This document shows, one piece after another, positions 9,701 to 17,462 of a DNA stretch of 64,000 nt; within the stretch, counting starts at the first letter, position 1; each line of letters starts with the position of its first letter. The translations under genes were made by a program, and so were the position numbers. The notes under the pieces were generated by a model. That model saw only the letters and a list, made by a program, of their open reading frames with translations. It was not told where the DNA came from and ran no database searches. Location of the stretch: NCBI GenBank assembly GCA_963850345.1, contig CAWKKW010000004.1, positions 1 to 64,000 on the forward strand, written 5' to 3'. This stretch comes from CAWKKW01 sp963850345. Lineage in GTDB: Bacteria > Acidobacteriota > Terriglobia > Terriglobales > Acidobacteriaceae.

Positions 9701-10089
9701 GTGGGACGCAGCAGATCGTCTACGAGCGTATTGACCGAAACCTCCATCTCGCCCCACGCGCCCCGAAGCTGCTGGAAACGCGTGCGTTCCCGCGTCTTGC
9801 CTTCTTTACCAACAGCGAGTCCGACGCGCTTCAGTTCGCGCGCCATCTGGTCGTTGGCGGCGATGATGTCATTGAATGTATCGGCGATTTTGCCCCGCAG
9901 ACCGGTCCAGCCTACAGGCAGCCGGACGGAGAAGTCGCCGTCCCGCATGGTCTGCAGCCCCGCCAGTATGGTGCCCAGGTCAGCAGCACTGAGCTCCGGC
10001 TCGGCAACTGCGACGTGACCGTTGGTTTCCACATCCGGAGCGGCACTTGGATGCTCGTTCGTGCTCAATGGCGGCTTGCGAGACTTCAT
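3769..10089 (-). CDS. Giant poly-HAMP hybrid histidine kinase (HAMP array-GAF-HisKA-HATPase-REC-REC-REC)
   Basis: A 2106-residue soluble hybrid kinase resembling the multi-HAMP Nik1/Os-1 type of group III kinases. After a divergent HAMP-like start (about 30-175) come 11 tandem units of 92 residues (about 178-1190), each with a GTWKDLTD.VN motif and a GDLS.KITVDV core. A GAF domain (about 1200-1350) and a Glu/Gln-rich coiled coil follow, then HisKA with the phospho-accepting His1439 (MSHELRTP), HATPase (DTGIGIP, GGTGLGLAIS), and three receivers with acceptor Asp at about 1768, 1890 and 2037. The second receiver has VKD in place of the usual K-P motif. No membrane segment is visible. AGGAGA lies 6 nt before the ATG. 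In fungi such HAMP arrays work in osmotic and fungicide responses; the bacterial signal is unknown. Confidence 0.95.
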   Translation of the reverse strand: MKSRKPPLSTNEHPSAAPDVETNGHVAVAEPELSAADLGTILAGLQTMRDGDFSVRLPVGWTGLRGKIADTFNDIIAANDQMARELKRVGLAVGKEGKTRERTRFQQLRGAWGEMEVSVNTLVDDLLRPTTEVTRAIAAVAQGNLTQTVRLDVDGRPLEGEFLRSANIVNTMIQQLGVFTAEVTRVAREVGTDGKLGGQAQVPGVAGTWKDLTDSVNSMASNLTGQVRNIAEVATAVASGDLSRKITVDVRGEILQLKEAINTMVDQLRSFASEVTRVAREVGTDGKLGGQAVVPGVAGTWKDLTDSVNAMAGNLTAQVRNIAEVTTAVARGDLSRKITVDVKGEILELKDTINTMVDQLNAFAGEVTRVAREVGTEGKLGGQAQVPGVGGTWKDLTDNVNFMASNLTGQVRNIAEVATAIANGDLSRKITVDVRGEILQLKETLNTMVDQLNRFAGEVTRVAREVGTEGRLGGQANVPGVAGTWKDLTDSVNSMAGNLTGQVRNIAEVTTAVARGDLSRKITVDVKGEILELKNTINTMVDQLNAFAGEVTRVAREVGTEGKLGGQAQVSGVAGTWKDLTDSVNFMAGNLTAQVRNIAEVATAVARGDLSRKITVDVRGEILELKDTINTMVDQLRSFASEVTRVAREVGTDGKLGGQAQVPGVAGTWKDLTDSVNSMASNLTGQVRNIAEVSTAIASGDLSKKITVNVSGEILLLKETINTTVDQLNAFAGEVTRVAREVGTEGRLGGQANVPGVAGTWKDLTDSVNSMAGNLTGQVRNIAEVTTAVARGDLSRKITVDVKGEILELKNTINTMVDQLNAFAGEVTRVAREVGTDGKLGGQAQVPGVAGTWKDLTDNVNFMASNLTGQVRNIAEVATAIANGDLSKKITVDVRGEILQLKETLNTMVEQLRSFAAEVTRVAREVGSEGRLGGQANVPGVAGTWKDLTDSVNAMAGNLTAQVRNIAEVTTAVARGDLSRKITVDVKGEILELKNTINTMVDQLNAFAAEVTRVAREVGTEGKLGGQAQVPGVAGTWKDLTDNVNVMAANLTEQVRGIVKVVTAVANGELTKKLTVNAKGEVAALAETINNMTNTLATFADQVTTVAREVGVEGRLGGQANVPGAAGTWKDLTGNVNLLADNLTNQVRAIAEVATAVTKGDLTRSIQVEASGEVAELKDNINTMIDNLRLTTDRNTEQDWLKTNLARFTGMLQGQRDLTTVGRLLLSELAPLVNAQQGVLYQMESEESTSMVLLSAYATTEDGHLERIRIGEGLIGQCASEKRRMLISDLPGHTSPIRSGLFEATPRNVIVLPVLFEDRVKAVIELATLSTFTASHLAFLEQLTSSIGIVLNSIEATMQTEGLLKQSQQLAIELQTQQKELQQTNEQLAQKAQQLAEQNAEVERKNQEIEQARGALEEKAKELALTSKYKSEFLANMSHELRTPLNSILVLGQQLAENPDGNLTGRQVEFARTIHGAGTDLLNLISDILDLSKIESGTVSVEAEEVFFNSLIEMVARPFRHEADNRKLSFDIHADSRLARSLVTDSKRLQQVLKNLLSNAFKFTEQGKVRLSVSSVTSGWTQDHPILSGSGSVIAFEVSDTGIGIPFDKQRIIFEAFQQADAGTSRKYGGTGLGLAISRELASLLGGEIQLSSAPGKGSTFTLFLPQTYVGPASPSITVRHEPYQRPSSMLQIANVNVSEHHAEVIEDDRASLQPGDAVLLVVEDDTHYARILCDLSRDKGFKVLIAHRGADALALAREFRPTAISLDVFLPDMLGWTVLNHLKQDSATRHIPVQMLTLDEDWHHGLSRGAFAFVTKPTTTEGLEAAIVRIKDYASPRRKQLLVVEDEPAQQLSIEALLGHDDIDVTVVDTGAEALDAVNRQTYDCLVLDLRLPDMSGFEVLERLRDTPALNELPVVVFTGKDLSPEEDARLHTLARSVIVKDVESPERLLDETALFLHRVVTDLPREKQNMLDRLHRSDEALVGRRVLIVDDDVRNIFALSSVLERRGMTVLTAGTGREAIETIESTPDLGIVLMDIMMPEMDGYETMQVIRQNPLFRRLPIIALTAKAMKGDREKCLEAGASEYLAKPVNTEQLLSALRMWLHR
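6530..9570 (-). repeat. 11-copy in-frame tandem repeat, 276-bp unit, encoding HAMP-type modules
   Basis: Eleven consecutive 276-bp (92-codon) units inside the giant kinase. The first nine fall into two alternating types that differ at fixed positions: type A has GDLS(R/K)KITVDVRGEILQLKE and type B has ARGDLSRKITVDVKGEILELK. The order is A B A B A' A'' B A B, followed by two divergent units next to the GAF domain. Units 4 and 7 differ by one amino acid in 92 (Arg/Ala at the second position) yet differ at many synonymous sites. Confidence 0.9.
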
Positions 10090-10828
10090 AGTTCTCTCCT
10101 ACGCAGTTTGCCGGAATTCAAGATCTAAGACACTTCGCAGCGACCCAACCGTCTGCGGTGGCAGAGGGCAGAACCTTCCTGGAGTTGCGCGATGGATTGT
10201 CTCCGTAGAGGGGGCGTTCGACAGGATGCACCATGTGACAAACAGGTTGCCCAAGCGCACCAAGAGGTCGGAGCCTGGAATGGCACAATTGTGCCACGAA
10301 CAGGGGCGCGGCAAAGAGCACCTTGGTAATAACCCGCTCCATATGCACACGGTATCAGGCTCGCCTAAACAATGCGAGTCGGAGCAACCTAAGGACAAAT
10401 CGCCCGCAGCCTTCCCGCGTTCCTTACGATGAAGGCGTTGTAACCCATCAAAAAGTATTCGGAGCCTCGCAGCCCGAGGGCTCTTGTCGTGAGGAGTCGG
10501 CGGCAACTCGAGGGTAGATCATCTGAACTATGCGCAACCCGTGCGATTCGAATACGATGCCTCTGCAGGTGCACGGCAGGAGTCATCTTACGCACTGAAA
10601 AACCTTGTATCTCTCGCAACAGCTCTTCACCTCGCAGCGTTAGGTCCTTAAGGTTACGAAGTGGCTTGGGATGGAAGGATTTCGCGCGCCCCAAGGTGTT
10701 CAAGTCGAATGCCGTTTTCAAGAGCAGTACAGTTCTTGCCGCGCTTTGTACCGCCCAAGTGTCACTGCCTCTTTGAGGCTGCAGCTTAAGGCTGAAAATC
10801 CAGGCACGAACTTGAAGGGATAAGAAGA
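10090..10828. other. 740-bp intergenic region between divergent genes, no recognised gene
   Basis: This region must hold the promoters for the giant kinase operon (leftwards) and the glutaminase-like gene (rightwards). Several short reading frames exist on both strands but none has a recognisable protein, a good ribosome-binding site or a plausible composition. A short hairpin (GCCTC-TTT-GAGGC) lies around 10770. No operator or riboswitch could be identified. Confidence 0.4.
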
Positions 10829-12949
10829 GTGAAATGTATTCCGGCCGTGTTGATCGCTGTTTCCCTGCTGTTCGGATCTGAACTCAATCTTCCGGCACAA
10901 TCGACCGCTTTACCGGCTCTACGAGCACCTGCAACCCCGCTCATTGTGCATGATCCCTATTTCAGCATCTGGTCAACGGGAGACCGGCTGACGGACGGCC
11001 CTACCAGGCACTGGACTGGGACGCCGCAGCCCATCAACGGCCTTGTTCGGGTCGATGGCAAAACTTACAGATACCTGGGCGATGCGGATCGAAATCTGCC
11101 CGCGCTTGAAGAGACCAAGCGTGACATTACTCCGACCCGAACCATCGTCGAAATGCAGAGCTCGGAGATCAGCCTGAGTCTCACCTTCCTTACACCCTCT
11201 TTGCCGGAAGATTTGAAGGTGATGGCCCGACCGGTCACCTATGTGGAGTGGGCCGTGAAGTCGCGGGATGGGCGAGCGCACGACGTCGCTCTCTATCTGG
11301 ATGCGTCGGGCGCACTCGCTACCGACGACGCCAACGAAGCGGTGGTCTGGTCCCGCGCGGAAATTGAGGGCCTTCGTCTACTTCGAATTGGGACAACCCG
11401 GCAGCCGACGCTCGAGAAATCGGGGGACAACCTGCGGATCGACTGGGGCTACTTTTATCTCGCCGTACCCGACTCAAACAGCAGTGCCGAACTCACCGCC
11501 GGAAACGAGAGCTACCGCGAGCAGTTCATCACCGACGGCCGCATTCGTCAGGAGGACGATCTCGGCCAACCGCGCACGCCACAAAGCCGCTATCCGGCCG
11601 CGCCAACGCTCAACCTCGTCTTACCGCTTGGCAAAGTAGGCGCCGAAGCTGTTACTCGGCATGTGCTGGTTGGCTATGACGACGGGTACTCCGTCGAATA
11701 CATGCATCAGAAGCTGCTGCCTTACTGGCGAGCGCAGTTCGAGAATTTCAGCGGGCTGCTGCGGGCGGCTGAGCACGATTATCCTCAACTCCGGCGACGT
11801 TCAGCGGAGTTCGATGCGGAACTGGACCGCGACCTGGTGCGGGCTGGAGGTCCGGAGTACGCGGTCATTGCCTCTCTCGCCTTTCGCCAGGCAATCGCCG
11901 CTCACAAACTGGTCGAAGATGCGAACGGCGTACCTTTCTTCATGCCGAAAGAAAACTTCAGCAACGGTTCCATTTCGACCGTGGATGTTCTTTATCCGTC
12001 AGCGCCCATGTTTCTCTTTCTCAATCCCAAGCTGGTCGAAGCGCAGCTAGAGCCCGTGATGCGTTATGCGGGAACCCCACAATGGAAGTTTCCTTTCGCG
12101 CCGCATGACCTCGGAGTCTATCCCCTCGCCAACGGCCAGCTATATGGCGGCGGCGAAGTGAGCGAAGAGGATCAGATGCCGGTGGAAGAATCCGGCGACA
12201 TGATCCTGATGGTGGCGGCGATGGAACACGCCGCAGAGAACAACGACTTTGCTGCGAAATACTGGCCACTGCTGACGAAGTGGGCCGATTACCTGTTGGA
12301 AAAAGGCTTTGATCCCGAAAATCAATTAAGCACAGATGATTTCGCCGGGCATCTTGCTCACAACACGAACCTGTCCATCAAAGCAATCGAAGCACTCGCC
12401 GCGTATGCGCACATGGCCGAGGCGCTCGGCCATCACGAGGTTGCCACCCGGTACGGGACGGCCGCCAAGGGTATGGCGGCAAAATGGGTGACCATGGCCG
12501 CGGAAGGCGACCACTACCGGCTGGCGTTTGACCATCAGAATTCGTGGAGCCAGAAGTACAACCTGGTCTGGGATGAAGTCCTCGGCCTGCACATGTTCCC
12601 GGATTCACTCGCGACGAAGGAGCTGCAGTTCTACAAGCAGCATCTGAACCGCTTTGGACTTCCGCTCGACAATCGTGAAACTTACACCAAACTGGATTGG
12701 GAGTTGTGGACGGCGACCATGGCACACAATCCCTCTGATTTTCAGACTTTCGTTCATCCCATATTCCTGTTTCTCAACGAGTCGCCGACTCGCGTGCCGA
12801 TGTCGGATTGGTATGACACGGTCAGTGCGAAGCAGATAGGATTTCAGGCGAGATCGGTGGTCGGTGGTGTTTACATCAAGATGCTCGCTGACCCTGAGTT
12901 GTGGAGCAAATGGGCTAAGCTCGCACTGCACAGTCAGCAGGTTCATTAA
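10829..12949 (+). CDS. Secreted glutaminase A-like protein (DUF4964/DUF5127/DUF4965/DUF1793 type)
   Basis: A 706-residue exported protein. Residues 1 to about 23 are a signal peptide (hydrophobic VLIAVSLLF core, cleavage near LPAQS). The mature N-terminus has the PLIVHDPYFSIWS and LTDGPTRHW motifs of the DUF4964 region, then a beta-rich DUF5127-like part, then an alpha/alpha-barrel-like C-terminal half with motifs such as PMFLFLNPKL, AHNTNLSIKAI and FQARSVVGGVYIKML. The architecture matches fungal glutaminase A (GtaA) and its bacterial relatives, which are thought to hydrolyse glutamine or act on glycans. Substrate cannot be assigned from sequence. The gene stands alone on the plus strand between two signalling operons. 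A weak purine-rich site (AAGAAGAG) precedes the ATG. Confidence 0.85.
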   Translation: MKCIPAVLIAVSLLFGSELNLPAQSTALPALRAPATPLIVHDPYFSIWSTGDRLTDGPTRHWTGTPQPINGLVRVDGKTYRYLGDADRNLPALEETKRDITPTRTIVEMQSSEISLSLTFLTPSLPEDLKVMARPVTYVEWAVKSRDGRAHDVALYLDASGALATDDANEAVVWSRAEIEGLRLLRIGTTRQPTLEKSGDNLRIDWGYFYLAVPDSNSSAELTAGNESYREQFITDGRIRQEDDLGQPRTPQSRYPAAPTLNLVLPLGKVGAEAVTRHVLVGYDDGYSVEYMHQKLLPYWRAQFENFSGLLRAAEHDYPQLRRRSAEFDAELDRDLVRAGGPEYAVIASLAFRQAIAAHKLVEDANGVPFFMPKENFSNGSISTVDVLYPSAPMFLFLNPKLVEAQLEPVMRYAGTPQWKFPFAPHDLGVYPLANGQLYGGGEVSEEDQMPVEESGDMILMVAAMEHAAENNDFAAKYWPLLTKWADYLLEKGFDPENQLSTDDFAGHLAHNTNLSIKAIEALAAYAHMAEALGHHEVATRYGTAAKGMAAKWVTMAAEGDHYRLAFDHQNSWSQKYNLVWDEVLGLHMFPDSLATKELQFYKQHLNRFGLPLDNRETYTKLDWELWTATMAHNPSDFQTFVHPIFLFLNESPTRVPMSDWYDTVSAKQIGFQARSVVGGVYIKMLADPELWSKWAKLALHSQQVH

Positions 12950-13007
12950 GAGGGACCACCCGCCAAACATGCAGCGCGGAAGACGAGACACTGCCTACTT
13001 GCAGCGG

Positions 13008-13838
13008 TCACTGGCGTGATGAGGATCTTCGATAGAACGAGATGGCTCCCGTGGGAACCCGCTCGAAACTGTCATCGAGACCAAAGGTCGCCTCCGCAGA
13101 GCCGAGCAGCAGGTAAGCTTCCGGCTTGAGTACGTCCCGCAGTTTCTGCAGGAGAATCTTCTTCTTTTCTACTTCGAAGTAGATCAGCACGTTGCGCATG
13201 AGCACGATATCGCTGCGCTGGATTTCCGTCCAGGGATCGAAGAGGTTCAGGTGGATGAACTCGACTTTGCTGCGAATATTTTCTGAGAGGCGCCACTCTG
13301 TGCCCTCTTTCCGAAAATGTCGCTGCAGTTGAGCAGGGGTGAGACCGCGTCCCACTTCCATCTGGGTGTAGAGACCGGAACGAGCCCGGTCCAGTGCCGC
13401 CCGTGAGATATCGGTGCCAAGAATGCGGACAGACCAGCCAGCAAGACCGCTGAATTCTTCTTCGAGAAGCATGGCGATGCTGTAGGCTTCTTGCCCGGTA
13501 GAGGCGGCGGCGCTCCAGATAGTGAGCTGCCGCTGTGACGAATTTCGAGTCAGCAACTCCGGAATGATAATCTTGCGCAGAGCTTCAAACGGCTCGGAGT
13601 CTCGATAGAACGAAGTCTCGTTGTTCGTCATGGCCTCGACGACCTTGGCGCGAAGGCGCTCTGAATGCGACCGCCGCATGCTGACCAACAATGTCTGTAC
13701 GCAGGGGAAGCCTTCATCGTATGCAACTCGACTCAGTCGCACCTCGGCAAGATATTCTTTGCCAGGCTCGATTACGATCGAGGAGCATTCACGGACAAGC
13801 GCCCGGAGATAGTCGAATTCTTCCTGTACCAGTTTCAT
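13008..13838 (-). CDS. cheR: CheR-type chemoreceptor glutamate methyltransferase
   Basis: A 276-residue SAM-dependent methyltransferase that methylates glutamates of chemoreceptors. The N-terminal helical CheR domain covers about residues 1-70, with the contact motif TNNETSFYRD. The Rossmann catalytic domain has IWSAAASTGQEAYSIAM (SAM-binding glycine region), LGTDIS, and DIVLMRNVLIYF (the usual RNVLIYF motif). Length is normal and no TPR extension is present. It is the last gene of the operon cheA-cheW-mcp-cheB-cheR, with only 3 nt between the cheB stop and this ATG. With CheB it should set the methylation state of the receptor encoded at 15.2-17.0 kb. Confidence 0.95.
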   Translation of the reverse strand: MKLVQEEFDYLRALVRECSSIVIEPGKEYLAEVRLSRVAYDEGFPCVQTLLVSMRRSHSERLRAKVVEAMTNNETSFYRDSEPFEALRKIIIPELLTRNSSQRQLTIWSAAASTGQEAYSIAMLLEEEFSGLAGWSVRILGTDISRAALDRARSGLYTQMEVGRGLTPAQLQRHFRKEGTEWRLSENIRSKVEFIHLNLFDPWTEIQRSDIVLMRNVLIYFEVEKKKILLQKLRDVLKPEAYLLLGSAEATFGLDDSFERVPTGAISFYRRSSSRQ

Positions 13839-13841
13839 TGC

Positions 13842-14981
13842 TTAATTCCACTCCCGATGGCGGTTCAGTGCCAGACGCCGAAGAATTTCGGGGCCGAGTT
13901 CGGCCAGCGGAGCAACCTTGTCCGCCAGACCAGCATTTGCGACGAATCCCGGCATGCCCCACACCACAGAACTGGCTGCATCCTGCGCTAGTATCTGTCC
14001 TCCGCATCGACGCACATCTTCGCAGCCCCGAAGTCCGTCCTGCCCCATGCCGGTCAAGATCACCGCCAGCAAGTGAGAGCCGAATGCCGCGGCCGCGGAA
14101 CGGAACAGGACATCCACAGACGGACGGCATGAATTCTCGCGTGCTTGCTGATTCATCTCCAGCCAGGCACGCCCACGCTCGGTCTGCACTGTCATGTGAA
14201 AGTCCCCGGGTGCGATCCAAATTTTTCCTGGCGCGAGTTCGTTGCCCTCTGACGCTTCGACCACCGGAACTCTGCAGGTTGCACTCAGTCGCTCTGCCAG
14301 ATAGCGGGTAAAGGTCGGCGGCATGTGCTGAACAATCAGCGCTGGAACCGGCAACGTCTCGGGAAAATTCGGAAGCAACTCTGCTAGCGCATTCGGACCA
14401 CCGGTAGAGGTCCCGATCACCAGCAGGTCCAGACGTTTACTCGCCGCAGAATCCCTTCTAGGCGGCGGCCTTTCCGGTGAAAGACAAGCGGTGAGCACAG
14501 CGCTTTCATTGGTGCGAATTCTCGGCCGTTCGGCAATCTTCGACCCCAATCCCGTTGCAGGTGAAGCAGAAGGAAATCCACATAGCGCCTTCAATTTCGG
14601 AATGAGTTGTGTGCGAATGTGTTCCTTGCTCTCCGCCAGGTCACCTGCATCGGTTGGCTTGTGAACATAGTCGTCAGCACCGAGTGCGAAGGCATCGAGA
14701 GTGGCGGCCGCGCCGGTATCACTCATCGCGCTGAAGATCACAACATGTGGCTTCCCATGATTTGGACCGAGCACGCGCAACATCTCCAGGCCATTCATCT
14801 CCGGCATATCGATGTCGAGAGTTACGGCATCGGGAGTGAGCTGCTCAATCATGGCCAGGCCGATCCGGCCGTTTGCCGCCACGCCGGCAACCTCAATCTC
14901 GGGATCGCTTGATAGCACCTCGCGAACCATTCGCCGAATCACCACCGAGTCATCGATGACCAACACTCGTACTCGCTTCAT
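13842..14981 (-). CDS. cheB: CheB receptor methylesterase/deamidase with receiver domain
   Basis: A 379-residue protein with an N-terminal receiver (VIDDS, Asp in TLDIDMPEMNG, Lys in VHKPTD), a proline/Ala-rich linker (about 135-180) and the C-terminal methylesterase domain. The catalytic Ser sits in IGTSTGGPNAL, the His in VQHMPP and the Asp in TGMGQDGL, so it looks fully active. I chose the ATG at 14981 because a GGAAGA site lies 10 nt upstream; a TTG start six codons earlier is possible but would overlap that site. In this family phosphorylation by CheA activates demethylation. Since no cheY is present, this receiver is the only obvious CheA phospho-target inside the operon. Confidence 0.95.
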   Translation of the reverse strand: MKRVRVLVIDDSVVIRRMVREVLSSDPEIEVAGVAANGRIGLAMIEQLTPDAVTLDIDMPEMNGLEMLRVLGPNHGKPHVVIFSAMSDTGAAATLDAFALGADDYVHKPTDAGDLAESKEHIRTQLIPKLKALCGFPSASPATGLGSKIAERPRIRTNESAVLTACLSPERPPPRRDSAASKRLDLLVIGTSTGGPNALAELLPNFPETLPVPALIVQHMPPTFTRYLAERLSATCRVPVVEASEGNELAPGKIWIAPGDFHMTVQTERGRAWLEMNQQARENSCRPSVDVLFRSAAAAFGSHLLAVILTGMGQDGLRGCEDVRRCGGQILAQDAASSVVWGMPGFVANAGLADKVAPLAELGPEILRRLALNRHREWN

Positions 14982-15207
14982 CGGTAACATATCTTCCAAT
15001 CACAACCACAGGTCACGCACCCGGAGGGGGCCTGCTCAATTGCAACGACTATCTAACGCCTGCTCCTCTTCCAGCAGAGGGGTTGCTGCTGTTTGCGTCC
15101 TCCGGCAGAAGTGGCAGGCCTGCCGGAAGTAAGCTCAATTCATCTGTCACATCAATTGGCACTTACTCCCGACGCCGTGAAACAAGAAGAACCCAGGCAG
15201 TGAAACA

Positions 15208-16965
15208 TCAGACTTTGAAGCGTGATACCAGCACTTCCAGTTCCGCAGACATCTTCTCGAGCGACTTGGCGGACTGTTGGGTCTCGGACGCTCCTGCACT
15301 GGTCGTGTGAGCAGCTTCGGCAACTCCCCCTATATTCCTGCTGATATCGGTGCTGCCTTTCGCTGCCTCGGCAAGATTGCGGATGATTTCGTTGGTGGTT
15401 GCGCTTTGCTCCTCGATGGCACTCGCAATCGTGTTCTGAATGTCACTGATTTGTGCAATCACGCCGCTGATCTCTCCGATAGCCGAGACTGCCCCCTTCG
15501 TATCGCTTTGAATGGCCTCGATCTTCTGGCTGATGTCCTCGGTGGCTTTGGCTGTCTCCTTTGCCAATTCCTTCACCTCGTTCGCCACCACGGCAAACCC
15601 TTTGCCAGCCTCCCCCGCCCGCGCTGCTTCGATGGTTGCATTCAGCGCAAGCAGATTGGTTTGCTGCGCAATCGAGGTGATGACCTTTATCACCTGGCCG
15701 ATCTCAGCGCTGCTTTGCCCCAGCTTGGTAATGGTCTGATTGGTAGTGCCGGCCGTCTTCACCGCCATGTTGGCTACGCGCGTCGCCTCAGCCGTGCTCT
15801 TCGCGATCTCCTTAATGCTGGCACCCATCTCATCCGCACCGGTCGCCACCGTCTGCACATTTTTGCTGACCTCCTCCGCCGCCGCTGAAACGACATTGGC
15901 TTGGGTCGAGGTCTCGTCAGCGCTGGCGCCCATCTGCTGACTCACCTGGTTGAGCTGCGAAGAAGAGGCCACCAGAGAAGTTGTTTCCTTGCCGATCTGT
16001 CGAATCGCTTCACCGAACTGAATTGACAAAGTATTCACGGCAGCCTTGAGCTGATTGAAATCTCCCGCGTACTCGCGTTCGATTCTCTGCGTCAGATCTC
16101 CCTTCGCCATCAGACCCACGACCTTGTCGACCTCCTGGATTGGACCCACGACCGCATCCAGGGTGTGATTCAGGCCATCGACGATCTTGCGGAAGTCTCC
16201 CTGATGCTTGGTGGCATCTGCGCGCACGTGAAGCTTACCCGCCGCCCCTGAATCGGCGAGCATCGCAGTATCCACAACGACTGCCGAAATAGTCTCGCGA
16301 AGTTGCCGCATGCTCTCGCTGATGGTCTCGAACTGGGCTTTGGCGTCCTTTGTATACTCGTCTCCGGCACCGACGGCAAGGTCCACCTGAATGTTTCCAC
16401 TCGCAATCTGCACCAGGTTGGAGGCGAGTCGAGTCACCTCATTATTGGTATAGTCCTTGACCCGTACAGTCGAAGTCAGATCCTGCACCAGCTCTACCCA
16501 CCCAATGTGTTTGCCGTCAGCACTGAGTATCTTCGCAGTGTCCTGCTTACAGTCAGTGCCATGCCAGTCGAAGTGACTGACGGATAGCCCCGTCTTTACA
16601 AGCTGGCGAATACCACACTTTTCCGTATTGCATATATCTGCCGAAGCAGTTGAACAAGGCAACCCAACCGCCTCGGCGCGATTTCCGATGCTTTTGTTAT
16701 CGAGCATCAGTTTTTCGAAGGCCGTGTTTAGAAATGCCCATTTCATATCCAGATCGATTGCGTGAATGGGAAAAGGAATCGCGTCGAGCACCGCTTCCAG
16801 CCAATGAACTCGGTCGGACAAGCGAGCGATTTCTGATGAGGCGGAAGCACCCTGCGCTGCTCGTCTCATATTCGAATCATCGGGCAAATCGAGTACAGCC
16901 GTCGTTGTATTTCTGCCATTGTTCTTCGAACCGCTTCCTGCGTTGCGACGAATCTCTTGCGACAT
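15208..16965 (-). CDS. Cytoplasmic methyl-accepting chemotaxis protein with Cys-rich PAS and HAMP domains
   Basis: A 585-residue soluble chemoreceptor with no membrane segment. Residues about 48-165 form a PAS-like domain containing a cysteine cluster (Cys104, Cys112, Cys117 and Cys139; motif PCSTASADIC then EKCGIR). Two HAMP-like segments follow (about 170-320), the second with GDLTQRIEREYAGDF. The signalling domain carries the highly conserved hairpin tip (NLLALNATIEAARAGEAG, about 440-460). There is no C-terminal CheR-tethering pentapeptide; the protein ends SRFKV. GAGGAG precedes the ATG. It lies between cheW (38 nt upstream) and cheB, so it is very likely the dedicated receptor of this system. 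The Cys motif could bind a metal or cofactor or sense redox, which is inference. Confidence 0.93.
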   Translation of the reverse strand: MSQEIRRNAGSGSKNNGRNTTTAVLDLPDDSNMRRAAQGASASSEIARLSDRVHWLEAVLDAIPFPIHAIDLDMKWAFLNTAFEKLMLDNKSIGNRAEAVGLPCSTASADICNTEKCGIRQLVKTGLSVSHFDWHGTDCKQDTAKILSADGKHIGWVELVQDLTSTVRVKDYTNNEVTRLASNLVQIASGNIQVDLAVGAGDEYTKDAKAQFETISESMRQLRETISAVVVDTAMLADSGAAGKLHVRADATKHQGDFRKIVDGLNHTLDAVVGPIQEVDKVVGLMAKGDLTQRIEREYAGDFNQLKAAVNTLSIQFGEAIRQIGKETTSLVASSSQLNQVSQQMGASADETSTQANVVSAAAEEVSKNVQTVATGADEMGASIKEIAKSTAEATRVANMAVKTAGTTNQTITKLGQSSAEIGQVIKVITSIAQQTNLLALNATIEAARAGEAGKGFAVVANEVKELAKETAKATEDISQKIEAIQSDTKGAVSAIGEISGVIAQISDIQNTIASAIEEQSATTNEIIRNLAEAAKGSTDISRNIGGVAEAAHTTSAGASETQQSAKSLEKMSAELEVLVSRFKV

Positions 16966-17003
16966 GACCTATCTCCTCAAAACACTGTGAAGGGCGCTGG
17001 GAA

Positions 17004-17462
17004 TCAGGCGCCGGTACTTTGGTTGATCTCCGACGACCGGATGTCCACGGCCTTATCGGTATCCAGCACGAGCAGCAGCTTCTTCTCCAGCATGACCACG
17101 CTCTGGATGAGTTCTTTCCCACACTCCGCCAGCGTTTCGGGCGGCTCCCCGAAGTCTTCGTCGGAGACTTCGACCACGTCGCCAATTTCATCCACCAGCA
17201 GACTGACTAATCCGTCGCTCGTGCGGAGAATGACATTCATTGGGTCCTGACCTTCAGGCCGAGGCGCGAGACCTAGTCGGCGGCGAAGGTCGATGGCGAA
17301 GACAATCTGGCCGCGTAAGTTGATCAGGCCTCCTACTTCCTTGGAGGAAAGCGGAACGAGGGTTGTCGGCTGATGACGAATCAGCTCCTGAACCTCCTCG
17401 ATCCTGACTCCGAGCAGCAGGTCTTCAATGACAAACGTGCAGAACTGACGGTCCTTAGACAT
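17004..17462 (-). CDS. cheW: CheW coupling protein
   Basis: A 152-residue single CheW domain that links the receptor to CheA. It has the family landmarks CTFVIEDLLLGVRIEEVQEL, NLRGQIVFAIDLRRRLGL, and the C-terminal VDEIGDVVEV segment. I place the start at the ATG at 17462, which overlaps the cheA stop codon by 8 nt (ATGTCTAA) with AGGAG 10 nt upstream. This is a classic translationally coupled arrangement; a longer start would require 22 extra residues that do not match the family. It is followed 38 nt later by the receptor gene. Confidence 0.94.
   Translation of the reverse strand: MSKDRQFCTFVIEDLLLGVRIEEVQELIRHQPTTLVPLSSKEVGGLINLRGQIVFAIDLRRRLGLAPRPEGQDPMNVILRTSDGLVSLLVDEIGDVVEVSDEDFGEPPETLAECGKELIQSVVMLEKKLLLVLDTDKAVDIRSSEINQSTGA

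Noticed and set aside
10389..10721. 110-codon minus-strand frame in the 740-bp intergenic region
   Set aside because: No start signal, no family and a composition typical of chance frames.
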